A stretch of 64,000 bases of DNA. Source: an uncultured Bacteroides sp. Lineage in GTDB: Bacteria > Bacteroidota > Bacteroidia > Bacteroidales > Bacteroidaceae. Below the pieces are notes generated by a model. It saw only the letters and a program-made list of their open reading frames with translations, was not told the origin of the DNA and made no database searches. This document shows, piece by piece, positions 51,926 through 61,317 of this stretch. The stretch is from assembly GCA_902388495.1 (NCBI GenBank), contig CABMPP010000007.1:124001-188000 (forward strand), written 5' to 3'. Positions within the stretch are counted from its first letter, which is position 1; each line of letters starts with the position of its first letter. The position numbers and the translations under genes were made by a program.

Positions 51926-52936
51926 ATGCATACAGAAGAAAAACATAACGATATAGATGAACTGATATCATTATACATATCCGGTACATTGGATGAACAA
52001 TCCTTTGCCCGGCTGAAACAGTGGAGCATGGAATCGGAAGCCAACCGGATTTATGTACGAAACCGGTTGGAGGTATGGTTCTCATCGGGAGTGTCGGGCG
52101 ACGGAACGTCTTTCAACAAAGATGAAGCGTTTGATTTGTTCAGACAGCGGATTGCCAAAGCGGAAGAAAAACAAAAGCAAGTTCGTCGTTTCTCCTGGAA
52201 AGTAGTATATCGTGTGGTCGCTGTCATTTTAATCCTGTTGTTACCGCTGGGAGCCTACTGGCAGGGGAAAGAAACCGTCAAGCATACTTTTGCAGACATG
52301 ATTGTTGAGGCTCCGTTGGGAGCACGGACTAAATTGTATTTGCCGGATGGAACATTGGTGTGGCTGAATGCGGGCTCTAAAATCATATATTCGCAAGGGT
52401 TTGGTGTAGACGACAGAAAGTTATCGCTGGAAGGAGAAGGGTATTTTGAAGTAACGCGAAATGAAAAGGTACCTTTCGAAGTTAAGACGAAAGAAGTAAA
52501 CCTGAAAGTTTTAGGAACTAAATTTAATTTTCGGAATTATCCCGATGATGCGGAAGTAACGGTGAACTTACTGGAAGGCAAGGTCGCTTTACACAACGAG
52601 ATTAGGGCCATGCAGGAACTCTATCTGGAGCCGGACGAAAGAATGGTTCTTGATAAATTGACCGGTAAGATGACTAAAAGCCACGTAAAAGCAGAGAATG
52701 CGAATGTGTGGATAAACGATGAGCTCTTTTTTGATGAAGAGTTGTTGGAAGATATTGCAAAGAAGTTGATGCGTAGCTATGATGTAGAGATAGAGGTTGC
52801 CGATTCTTTGAAGAACAAACGTTTCTACGGCAGCTTTAAAATCATGGGAAATACGATTGACGAAGTGCTTCAAACGATAGCATCTACAAACAGAATGAAG
52901 TATCGGCACGAAGATGAGAAATATATATTGTATTGA
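51926..52936 (+). CDS. FecR-family anti-sigma factor
   Basis: 336 aa: an N-terminal cytoplasmic anti-sigma part (about residues 1-85; DELISLYISGTLDEQSFARLKQW), one transmembrane helix (VVYRVVAVILILLLPLGAYW, near 93-112), then a periplasmic FecR domain (ADMIVEAPLGARTKLYLPDGTLVWLNAGSKI) and a C-terminal STN-contacting part. It holds the sigma until signalled by SusC. Confidence 0.92.
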   Translation: MHTEEKHNDIDELISLYISGTLDEQSFARLKQWSMESEANRIYVRNRLEVWFSSGVSGDGTSFNKDEAFDLFRQRIAKAEEKQKQVRRFSWKVVYRVVAVILILLLPLGAYWQGKETVKHTFADMIVEAPLGARTKLYLPDGTLVWLNAGSKIIYSQGFGVDDRKLSLEGEGYFEVTRNEKVPFEVKTKEVNLKVLGTKFNFRNYPDDAEVTVNLLEGKVALHNEIRAMQELYLEPDERMVLDKLTGKMTKSHVKAENANVWINDELFFDEELLEDIAKKLMRSYDVEIEVADSLKNKRFYGSFKIMGNTIDEVLQTIASTNRMKYRHEDEKYILY

Positions 52937-52970
52937 TATAATTGTTGAACCTTAAAAAATCAAGAGAATT

Positions 52971-55900
52971 ATGGGGCATTTAAAAAGGGCTATATTAATA
53001 GCCTCGGCAGCGCTTTGCCTTAACTTATCGGCTTTTTCGCAAGATATAACGCTGAAAGCCAATGATGTAACGGTAAAGGAGGCGATGGAACAGCTAAAGA
53101 AATCGTCAGGATATTCATTCGTGTTTTCATCGGTTGATGTAAATACAAAGAAGCATGTCTCCGTATCGCTGGAGGATGCTGCAATAGAAGAGGCTGTACG
53201 GCAGATACTGCAAGGGCAGAACGGACTGAGTTATGAGATTCAAGGTAAAAAGATTATTATAAAGAAGGTGCAACCGGGCACTGCGACTCCTGTAAAGAAA
53301 ATCAAGGCTACCGGTAAGGTTGTAGATGGAACCGGAGAACCTGTTATTGGAGCAACTGTCAAAGAACAAGGTACACCGAACGGTGCGATTACTGATATCG
53401 ATGGCAACTTTTCGTTGGATGTTGCCGAGAATGCCAGTCTGGAAGTGTCGTACATCGGTTATCGAAGCCAGAGGATAAAGGCGGAAGACGGAAAAATATT
53501 GGCTGTTACTCTGCAGGAAGATACTGAGATGCTTGATGAAGTGGTTGTTGTGGGATACGGAACCGTGAAAAAAGCCAATGTAGTGGGGTCTATTGCCAAA
53601 ATAAGTTCGGATGTAATACAAGACCGGCCGGTAAATAGAGTAGAACAAGCTTTGCAGGGACAAATGGCGGGCGTTTCCGTCAGAAGTACTTCAGGAGCTC
53701 CGGGCAGCGATATTACTATTAATGTACGTGGTGCGGCTTCTATCAACGGGGAAAGTACCCCTCTGTATGTTGTCGACGGAGTTCCTATCGATAATCTGTC
53801 GGGCATTAATCCCGGTGATATTGAGTCGATAGATGTCTTGAAAGATGCTGCTTCGGCTGCTATTTATGGTTCCCGCGGCTCGAATGGAGTTGTGCTGGTA
53901 ACTACCAAGAAAGGAAAAACCGGTGCTCCGGTTATTACGTTGAACGCTTATGCCGCGGTTTCATCGTTGGAGAAGAAGGTGGATGTGATGAACTCTGAAG
54001 AATGGATTGCCTTTAACAAAAAATGGTACGACTACCAATGGGCAAAAACTTCCGGTATGCCCACATCTACTAGCCAGGCGGATAGAATAGCTTATGCGGA
54101 ACAAAAGCTTGGAAAGAAACTGTCTTCGCGTACCGATATGGGGGCAAATGGCGTGCGGAATACCTATGGTATATACGATCCCTGGTGGGGAAGTGCTGAA
54201 ATAGATGCGATCGACTGGCAGGATGAGCTTTTCCGTACTGCTCCTTCATACGACATTCAGTTGACAGCTTCCGGAGCTACCGAAAAGATCAATTATTCAC
54301 TGTCAGGAGGAGTTTATCAACAAGATGGTATTGTATACGGCTCTTCTTATAATCGTTATAATCTGCGTGCCAATATAGAAGCCCAAATGACGGACCGTAT
54401 CAGGGTAGGTCTGACGGTGGCTCCCTCTTACGGAGTGCAGAAAGGCGCCAAAGTGGATGGAAAGGAAAACGCCGTTTCGAAAGCACTGGGACTTCCCGGA
54501 TGGGTACTTGCCGGAAGTGGCAGAAATGCCGGTGCCGATCCTTATAAGTTCTATGGTGAGTGGGGACCGGGCCCTAATGTCGTTAGTCCTTATATTCAGG
54601 CTACTGCGCCCGAAAGAAAAAATGCCGATATCAGAATTAATACTGCTTTGAATGCAACGGTTGATATTATTGACGGTTTGAAAGCTTCAGGAATGGTTGC
54701 ATGGAACTATAGGAGCAGAAATGAAAGAGTATATACCCCCACGTGGTGTAATGCTAAATGGAATACGGCGAGCCACCCCGGTGAATTGTCCAGTTCCAGC
54801 TATTCCACTAATAGTTCAAATTCTTTGCTGGTGCAAGGCTTGCTGACCTACAATAAGAGTTGGGGCTTGCATAGTATTGATGCCATGATAGGCGCATCTT
54901 ACGAGTCGAACAATGCAAATACATCTCTGCAGAGTGTATCGGACTTTCCAAATGATAAAAGTTGGGTCTTTGATAAAAATAAGGGAAGCACGGTGAAGAG
55001 CAATGAGATTGACTATACCGAAAATGCGCTTCTGTCCTATTTCGGACGTGTTCAATACGCTTTAATGGACAGATATCTGTTTTCTACTTCTCTGCGAAGA
55101 GACGGTTCGTCTAAGTTTGGCTCCAAAAACAGATGGGGATTCTTTCCGTCGGTTTCGGCTGCGTGGAAGCTGAATGAAGAATCTTTTATGAAAGATATTG
55201 AATGGCTTGGATCTGCCAAGTTACGTTTAAGTTGGGGACAGGCTGGTAATGACCGCATTGGAGAAGCACAGTTCTTGTCGAACATGATTGCGTTGAATTA
55301 TGCAATCGGAAATTCACAGAACCTGGCCAGTGGCTATGTTCCGGGTAATCTGGCAAATCCTCTGTTAGGCTGGGAGACGACTACTTCTTATAATGTTGGT
55401 ATTGACTTCGGTGTTCTGAATAACCGGATTTATTTCTCAGCAGATTATTATAAGAAGGTGACAAAAGACCTGTTGCTGAAATCTCCCGTTTCATTAATTA
55501 CCGGTTTTAGCAATATGATGGCCAACGTTGGAAATGTGGATAACTGGGGACTGGAATTTGAAGTGAATACAGCCAATATCGTAACCTCTTCCTTTAAATG
55601 GAATTCCTCACTGAATATTTCATTGAACAGAAATAAAATAACGAGTCTTGGTGACGACAATTCGGATATCCGTTCCGGACAGGGTAATACTATTATCCAG
55701 AGAGTAGGGCATCCGGTCAATTCCTATATGCTTCTGGAAGTGGAAAGAACGTTGACTGCAAATGATTTTGAGGCCGATGGCATTACTCCTAAGGAAGGTA
55801 TCGCCATCTATACGGGGCAACGTCCCGGCGATACAAAATGGAAGGACAACAGTCATGATGGCAAAATAACGTCCGATGACTATACGGTCGTGGGAAGTTA

Positions 55901-56399
55901 TCAGCCCAAATTTGAGTGGGGATTCACGAACACATTCAAATACAAAGATTTTGATGCATCCCTCTTGTTGCAGGGACGTGTGGGAGGCAAGCTTTTGTCT
56001 ATCGGTTCAAGAAGCTGGAATCGCGCTACCAATGATCCGAAATATAATTATCTGAACAGATGGCTGTATAAAGCTTATTGGTCCGAAGATGAACCGGGGG
56101 ATGGAAAGACACCTGCGTTCTATGCAACCGTAACGGGTGGGCAGTATGATACGAACTGGTTGTATGATGCCGGATACGTCCGCATCAAAAACATCACCTT
56201 AGGCTACAATATCCCATTCAAGCCTAACAGTGTATTGAGTAAAGCCCGCATTTATGTATCTTGTGATAATGTGTATATGTGGGATCATTACGATGCGGGC
56301 TTCTCACCGGAAGCGGCTACACAAGACAATGCATCTTCGGACTGGGGAGCTTATCCGTTGTCGAGAACTTTTTCTTTTGGTGTAAACGTAACCTTCTAA
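52971..56399 (+). CDS. susC: SusC-like TonB-dependent transporter with STN domain
   Basis: 1142 aa. Signal to about residue 24; STN secretin-like domain (about 25-100, DITLKANDVTVKEAMEQLKK); a carboxypeptidase-D-like domain (about 115-195, VVDGTGEPVIGATVKEQGTP); TonB-box-like DEVVVVGYGTVKKANVVGSI; plug; 22-strand barrel ending FSFGVNVTF. The STN domain marks it as a signal-transducing SusC linked to FecR. Imports RG-I oligosaccharides with the following SusD. Confidence 0.95.
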   Translation: MGHLKRAILIASAALCLNLSAFSQDITLKANDVTVKEAMEQLKKSSGYSFVFSSVDVNTKKHVSVSLEDAAIEEAVRQILQGQNGLSYEIQGKKIIIKKVQPGTATPVKKIKATGKVVDGTGEPVIGATVKEQGTPNGAITDIDGNFSLDVAENASLEVSYIGYRSQRIKAEDGKILAVTLQEDTEMLDEVVVVGYGTVKKANVVGSIAKISSDVIQDRPVNRVEQALQGQMAGVSVRSTSGAPGSDITINVRGAASINGESTPLYVVDGVPIDNLSGINPGDIESIDVLKDAASAAIYGSRGSNGVVLVTTKKGKTGAPVITLNAYAAVSSLEKKVDVMNSEEWIAFNKKWYDYQWAKTSGMPTSTSQADRIAYAEQKLGKKLSSRTDMGANGVRNTYGIYDPWWGSAEIDAIDWQDELFRTAPSYDIQLTASGATEKINYSLSGGVYQQDGIVYGSSYNRYNLRANIEAQMTDRIRVGLTVAPSYGVQKGAKVDGKENAVSKALGLPGWVLAGSGRNAGADPYKFYGEWGPGPNVVSPYIQATAPERKNADIRINTALNATVDIIDGLKASGMVAWNYRSRNERVYTPTWCNAKWNTASHPGELSSSSYSTNSSNSLLVQGLLTYNKSWGLHSIDAMIGASYESNNANTSLQSVSDFPNDKSWVFDKNKGSTVKSNEIDYTENALLSYFGRVQYALMDRYLFSTSLRRDGSSKFGSKNRWGFFPSVSAAWKLNEESFMKDIEWLGSAKLRLSWGQAGNDRIGEAQFLSNMIALNYAIGNSQNLASGYVPGNLANPLLGWETTTSYNVGIDFGVLNNRIYFSADYYKKVTKDLLLKSPVSLITGFSNMMANVGNVDNWGLEFEVNTANIVTSSFKWNSSLNISLNRNKITSLGDDNSDIRSGQGNTIIQRVGHPVNSYMLLEVERTLTANDFEADGITPKEGIAIYTGQRPGDTKWKDNSHDGKITSDDYTVVGSYQPKFEWGFTNTFKYKDFDASLLLQGRVGGKLLSIGSRSWNRATNDPKYNYLNRWLYKAYWSEDEPGDGKTPAFYATVTGGQYDTNWLYDAGYVRIKNITLGYNIPFKPNSVLSKARIYVSCDNVYMWDHYDAGFSPEAATQDNASSDWGAYPLSRTFSFGVNVTF

Positions 56400-56410
56400 T
56401 TAAAAAACTT

Positions 56411-57943
56411 ATGAAAACAAAAATATATATAGTAGCATCGATAATTGCATGTTGTGGTTTATGTTCCTGCAATGATCTTATTGATATTTATCCGGTAGAA
56501 AATAATGTTGCCGATAAGTTTTACTCTTCTGAATTTGAAATCAACCAGGCTGTGATGGGAGTTTATGCCCGTTTGGGACGCAATGGAGGTAACCAGGATT
56601 TTCCTACAATTTATTATTTTATGGCTTCTGAAGGCCGTTCGGACAATTTGTACTATGCAGCTTTGGCAAATGCCCAACGCGATCAGGTTGACTTGAGAAA
56701 CTTTGCCGTTACGGATGTGACAGGTACCAATGAAGATATCTATGCACGGTTGTATCAGATTATAGCTGACGCAAACATGCTGTTAGAGAGAAGTCCCGAA
56801 CAGTATGTACGCTATCGTGCCGAGGCCTCTTTCCTCAGAGCATTGGCTTACTTTGAACTGGTAAGAGCTTATGGCCCTCAGCCTGTAGTCGATCGCTCTG
56901 TTCTAAATGAGGATGCCAAAAAGATGGACCGGCAGCCTATAGAGGATATCTATAAACTGATTATTTCTGATTTGGAGTATGCCGGAAATAACCTGGAAGC
57001 ATTTTATACGGGAGAGGAAGCCGGTCGCGTCGGTTCTGTTGCTGCAAAGTGCTTGTTGGGCGAGGTCTATGTGACTATGGCAGGCTATCCGATGAATGAC
57101 CGGAGTGCTTATCAGAAAGCCGAATCTACCTTACAACCGATTATGGACCAGGCTAAAACGAGATTTGCACCGGATTATTCGTATATTTTTGATGTGAACA
57201 AGGAGAATACGTATGATTTGTTCTCGGTGCAGTTTGCTTCGGGAAACCAGGGGCTTGGCTCTTCATTGGCCGGATATGTGACGGAGGGTTCCGGAGGAGT
57301 TATGATTCCTGAGTGGTTTTATAGTGGCTATCACCTGCAAGGTCAGGACTTCCGTGTAGATACTTTGTTGGTAAATGATATGAAAAAGCTGGGAGATAAA
57401 CGATTGGAAACCTCTGTAACAGAAGGTTACTGGGATACTACCGAGCATGGATTTACTCCGGAAGATTCGGCCAAGCATTACAAGGAACGTTGTATGATGA
57501 TAAAGTATCTGGTAAAAGACAATACCAATAAGACGATAAAAGCTTGGAATGACTATCCGTTGAATTTCCCGATCCTGAGACCGGCTGATGCGTATCTGCT
57601 TTATGCAGAGGCCTTGATTAATAATAATAAGGCAAGTCAGGCCAAAGAATGGATTGATGCCGTCCGTCAACGTGCCGGTTTATCTCCTTTGGACCATACT
57701 CCGACAATGGATGATGTCATGGATGAAAGAAGATACGAGTTTATAGGGGAAGGAAAACGGTACTTTGACCTGGTGAGGATGGGAAAAGATACTTTTGTCT
57801 CGACCTTAAAGAATTTCTCGGATCACTATGAACACGTTACTAAGATGGGTGCAAACAATCCGTCTGAGAAAGATCTGCTCTTGCCGATTCCGCTGACGGT
57901 GATGAACATTCAGGCATCGTGGACTAATAACCCCGGATATTAA
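56411..57943 (+). CDS. susD: SusD-like surface glycan-binding lipoprotein
   Basis: 510 aa from ATG 56411, giving the lipoprotein signal IIACCGLCSC (an upstream start inside susC gives no signal). TPR-like helices (YVRYRAEASFLRALAYFELVRAYG, DAVRQRAGLSPL) and the RagB/SusD C-terminus (DERRYEFIGEGKRYFDLVRMGKD; LLLPIPLTVMNIQASWTNNPGY) are clear. Lid of the SusC channel. It starts 11 bp after susC. Confidence 0.95.
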   Translation: MKTKIYIVASIIACCGLCSCNDLIDIYPVENNVADKFYSSEFEINQAVMGVYARLGRNGGNQDFPTIYYFMASEGRSDNLYYAALANAQRDQVDLRNFAVTDVTGTNEDIYARLYQIIADANMLLERSPEQYVRYRAEASFLRALAYFELVRAYGPQPVVDRSVLNEDAKKMDRQPIEDIYKLIISDLEYAGNNLEAFYTGEEAGRVGSVAAKCLLGEVYVTMAGYPMNDRSAYQKAESTLQPIMDQAKTRFAPDYSYIFDVNKENTYDLFSVQFASGNQGLGSSLAGYVTEGSGGVMIPEWFYSGYHLQGQDFRVDTLLVNDMKKLGDKRLETSVTEGYWDTTEHGFTPEDSAKHYKERCMMIKYLVKDNTNKTIKAWNDYPLNFPILRPADAYLLYAEALINNNKASQAKEWIDAVRQRAGLSPLDHTPTMDDVMDERRYEFIGEGKRYFDLVRMGKDTFVSTLKNFSDHYEHVTKMGANNPSEKDLLLPIPLTVMNIQASWTNNPGY

Positions 57944-57968
57944 CGGAATTCTATTGTAGGATGATTGT

Positions 57969-60900
57969 ATGAGGAAAATCAGATTGTTTTCGCTTCTCTT
58001 ATTGGTAAGTATTGTATGTTATGCCGACTCTTACCCGGTTCCCGGAGGAACGTTCAGTAAAGCTCTGGCCGGTTTTTTGAATCCTCAGGATTCGGCCCGG
58101 ACCAAGATGTGGTGGTTTCATGGTAAATTCCCTTCTACAAAGGAGGGGATGACCAAAGACCTGGAAGCGTTTAAGCGGATTGGTATTGGTGGTATCGTTT
58201 TCTATGATCAGGTTCATGGAGACCAGTTGCCGGGTACCGAGTTGGCAATGAGCAAAGAATGGTGGGATAACGTTTACTATGTAGCAAGAGAAACCGAGCG
58301 TCTGGGGCTTGACTTTGAGTTTCATGTATCTAATGGTTTTGTTGCGGGAGGTCCGTGGATAAAGCCGGAAGATGCAATGAAACGCTTGGAAAGTATCGAA
58401 ACGGTAGTGTCGGGAGGAAAGCAACTTGAATTAAGGCTGAAAGCACCCGAGAATAAATATGATTTTTATCGGGATATAAAGGTGATGGCCATACCTACGG
58501 AAGATACATCGGACTTTCAGGTGAAGCTTTCCTCAAATACTTCTCAAGTCAATCCCGAGGATCTTTTTGGAGGAAAAGAGCTCTGCGTTATTCCGTCTAT
58601 AAAGAATGAACCGGTTTATATTCATATCGATTATTCCCGGGCTAAGGTTCTGAGGAGCATCACTTATATCATAGGTCCGTCCGGAAAGGCAACGACAAGT
58701 GCTACAAACGTACCGGCAGAACCTCAGGAGACTTTCGTCGGTACGGGATATGAAGTATTGCCTCCTTGCGGAGAGTTGCAGTGGAGTGAAGACGGGGAGG
58801 TTTATCACAAAGTTTGTGATTTGAAGCCCTTGTATCGTGCTCACGAAAGCTATAAAAAGAAGACAATCTCATTTCTTCCTGTGAAAGCCCGGTTTTATCG
58901 GATTAAACTTTCCGGCTGGAATGGTTCTGACGAAGGGAAGGCTTTGCGTCTTGGAGGAATTGTTCTAAGTTCGGACCCGATGATTAATGAGTATGAGTAC
59001 AAGGCTGGATATATTTCGGAGTATATTGAGAAGACGATGGACTCACCGGCTTATGCTTCTTCAGAGCTTGTACCTTCCGGTAAGGTGCTGGATATAACCC
59101 ATTGTCTCGGAACGGACGGAGTATTAAGATGGAATGCTCCGGCAGGGAATTGGCGGATATTAAGATTGTGTATGGTACCGACAGGTGGGCAGGTAAAGCA
59201 TGGACGTCCGGAAATGATGGGGCTGGAATGCGACAAACTGTCCGTCCGTGCTGCTACTTTGCAGTTCAATTCTTACTTCAAGCAGATTCTCGATTCTTTG
59301 GATTACCACGGTATCAATAATCTGAAAGGTATGGCAATGGACAGCCATGAGGCAGGTGCCCAGAATTGGACTGATGATTTCCTTGAGGCCTTCAAGAGGT
59401 TTAGAGGATATGATCTGATTCCTTATCTGCCTGTAATGGCCGGATATGTGATTGACAATATCAGGACTTCTGAGAATATCCTGTACGATGTGCGTCTTAC
59501 AATAGCCGATTTGATTGCGGAACGTTATTACGGAACTTTCGATAGGTTGTGCCGGGAACATAATGTTGTTTTTACGGCACAGGCAACGGGAAATGCGCAA
59601 TGTATTGTTGCGATACCGATTGTTGCCAAGAGTAAGGTTCAGAAGCCCCAGGGGGAGTTCTGGGTGATGCAGCCGGATGGCAACTACGATATAAAGGAGT
59701 CTTCGTCGGCAGCACACCTTTACGGAAAACCGATTGCTTCGGCCGAAGCTTTTACTGATGGCGACCTGACCACTATGCCGAGCGACCTGAAGAATATTGC
59801 AGACGGTGCATACGCATTTGGCATTAACGAGTTCGTTGTCTGTGCCTCGGTGCATCAACCTCATGAAGCAAATGCCGGTGATCCGGGCGGTCGATACTAT
59901 GCAACCTATTCGCGTAACAATACATGGTGGGAAAAGAGCCGGGACTTTGGGGATTACCAGGCACGCGTCAGTTATGTGATGCGCCAAGGACGGCCTGTGA
60001 CGGATTTGTGTATTTATCTGGGCAATAATGCACCTGTGAGGATATTGACTCACCGGTTGCCTAAGATTCCTGCCGGCTATGATTTCGATGCCTTCACAGA
60101 AGATGCGTTGCTGACCCGGATGGAATTAGAGGAAGGGAAAATCGTTTTGCCTACAGGGCAGCGCTATTCCATGATGGTGCTTCCCCGTTCCGGCGAGATT
60201 TCTTTGGACGCCTTGCGGAAAATAGCTCTGTTGGTAAAGCAGGGAGCTTGCGCCTATGGAAACAGGCCGACAGGTTCGCCTTGTAAGAAAGATATAGGAA
60301 AAGAGGAAGAATATGAGGCATTGGTTCGTGCAATGTGGGATGCTACCGGCTTCTATGGAAAAGGGAAAGTCTTTTCCGGAATGACTCTATCCGAAGCATT
60401 GCAAAAGGCGTGTATTGCTCCGGATGTGGATGGCACAAAACTATATTTCGCCCATAGGGAAACAGATGATTGCGATATCTACTTCTTGAACAACCATACC
60501 GACCGGCAGATTTCAGGGCAATATGTATTTAAGACGAAGTATAAATATGCCCAGTTATGGGATGCTGTCTCCGGGAGGCGATATAATCTGCAGGCTGATA
60601 AGGGACGTGTAACTCTGCATTTTCTTCCTCGGGAATCCTGTTTCATAGTATTCTCCGATAAAGAGGAAAACCTGGAACATAAGCCGTTATTACAAAAGCA
60701 ACGGGTACTCGATAATGACTGGACTATTTACTTCGATCCTCATTACAAAGGGAAAGGAACGGTACATTGCCGCCGACTGGAGTATTGGAACAGGAATGAG
60801 GATCCGGCTATCCGTTATTATTCGGGAACGGCTGTATATAGAACCTCTTTTGAGTGGCAGAACAGCATGGCTGGTGTCCACCTCCAGATACCGTCCAATA

Positions 60901-61163
60901 ACTGTGTGACGGAAGTATCTGTAAACGGGCAGAAGGTGGGAACGATTTGGTGTTCTCCATGGGAACTGGATATTTCGTCTTATATAAGGAAAGGAAAGAA
61001 CGAACTGGAATTACACGTTACCAATTCCTGGAACAACCGAGCTATTGATGACTTGGGGCAGGACAGGAACAGCAGACTGATAGCCGAACCGGAAGCATTC
61101 GTTTCGGAGCATAGCGCATTGCAAGATGCAGGTTTAGAAGGGGAAGTATTGTTAAAGTATTGA
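57969..61163 (+). CDS. GH106-like large glycoside hydrolase
   Basis: 1064 aa, signal peptide (MRKIRLFSLLLLVSIVCYA). The N-terminal MWWFHGKFPSTKEGMTKDLEAFKRIGIGGIVFYDQVHG and EFHVSNGFVAGGPWIKPEDAM, together with DSHEAGAQNWTDDFLEAFKRFRGYDLIPYLPVMAGYVIDN, fit the GH106 family; a C-terminal galactose-binding-like domain ends it. It differs strongly from the GH106 at 44487, so linkage specificity probably differs. It is expected to release L-rhamnose for the genes that follow. The stop codon lies in a 20-bp tandem duplication. Confidence 0.75.
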   Translation: MRKIRLFSLLLLVSIVCYADSYPVPGGTFSKALAGFLNPQDSARTKMWWFHGKFPSTKEGMTKDLEAFKRIGIGGIVFYDQVHGDQLPGTELAMSKEWWDNVYYVARETERLGLDFEFHVSNGFVAGGPWIKPEDAMKRLESIETVVSGGKQLELRLKAPENKYDFYRDIKVMAIPTEDTSDFQVKLSSNTSQVNPEDLFGGKELCVIPSIKNEPVYIHIDYSRAKVLRSITYIIGPSGKATTSATNVPAEPQETFVGTGYEVLPPCGELQWSEDGEVYHKVCDLKPLYRAHESYKKKTISFLPVKARFYRIKLSGWNGSDEGKALRLGGIVLSSDPMINEYEYKAGYISEYIEKTMDSPAYASSELVPSGKVLDITHCLGTDGVLRWNAPAGNWRILRLCMVPTGGQVKHGRPEMMGLECDKLSVRAATLQFNSYFKQILDSLDYHGINNLKGMAMDSHEAGAQNWTDDFLEAFKRFRGYDLIPYLPVMAGYVIDNIRTSENILYDVRLTIADLIAERYYGTFDRLCREHNVVFTAQATGNAQCIVAIPIVAKSKVQKPQGEFWVMQPDGNYDIKESSSAAHLYGKPIASAEAFTDGDLTTMPSDLKNIADGAYAFGINEFVVCASVHQPHEANAGDPGGRYYATYSRNNTWWEKSRDFGDYQARVSYVMRQGRPVTDLCIYLGNNAPVRILTHRLPKIPAGYDFDAFTEDALLTRMELEEGKIVLPTGQRYSMMVLPRSGEISLDALRKIALLVKQGACAYGNRPTGSPCKKDIGKEEEYEALVRAMWDATGFYGKGKVFSGMTLSEALQKACIAPDVDGTKLYFAHRETDDCDIYFLNNHTDRQISGQYVFKTKYKYAQLWDAVSGRRYNLQADKGRVTLHFLPRESCFIVFSDKEENLEHKPLLQKQRVLDNDWTIYFDPHYKGKGTVHCRRLEYWNRNEDPAIRYYSGTAVYRTSFEWQNSMAGVHLQIPSNNCVTEVSVNGQKVGTIWCSPWELDISSYIRKGKNELELHVTNSWNNRAIDDLGQDRNSRLIAEPEAFVSEHSALQDAGLEGEVLLKY

Positions 61164-61199
61164 TTCTCGATAGATTAATTTGATTCTCGATAGATTAAT
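61160..61199 (+). repeat. Perfect tandem duplication of 20 bp at the GH106-like stop
   Basis: Two adjacent identical 20-bp units starting TTGATTCTCGATAGATTA; the stop codon TGA is in the first copy. Confidence 0.9.
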
Positions 61200-61221
61200 A
61201 AGAACCTCAAACGGGCGGATT

Positions 61222-61286
61222 GTCAAATCAGACACCCTTTCCGTCAAAATGAGTACAGAAGGTAGGGGAGCAATCCCCTATTTTTG
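61222..61286 (+). promoter_or_regulatory. rhaB promoter with candidate AraC-type operator
   Basis: GTCAAA at 61222 and 61243 (21 bp, two helical turns). A perfect hairpin TAGGGGA-GCAA-TCCCCTA (61263-61280) runs into a -7 element TATTTTTG (61279-61286). No clear -33, which fits activator dependence. Rhamnose genes in Bacteroides are controlled by an AraC-type regulator (RhaR). Confidence 0.5.
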
Positions 61287-61317
61287 TACCGTCTAATAGC
61301 GACTAAAACTAATTACC

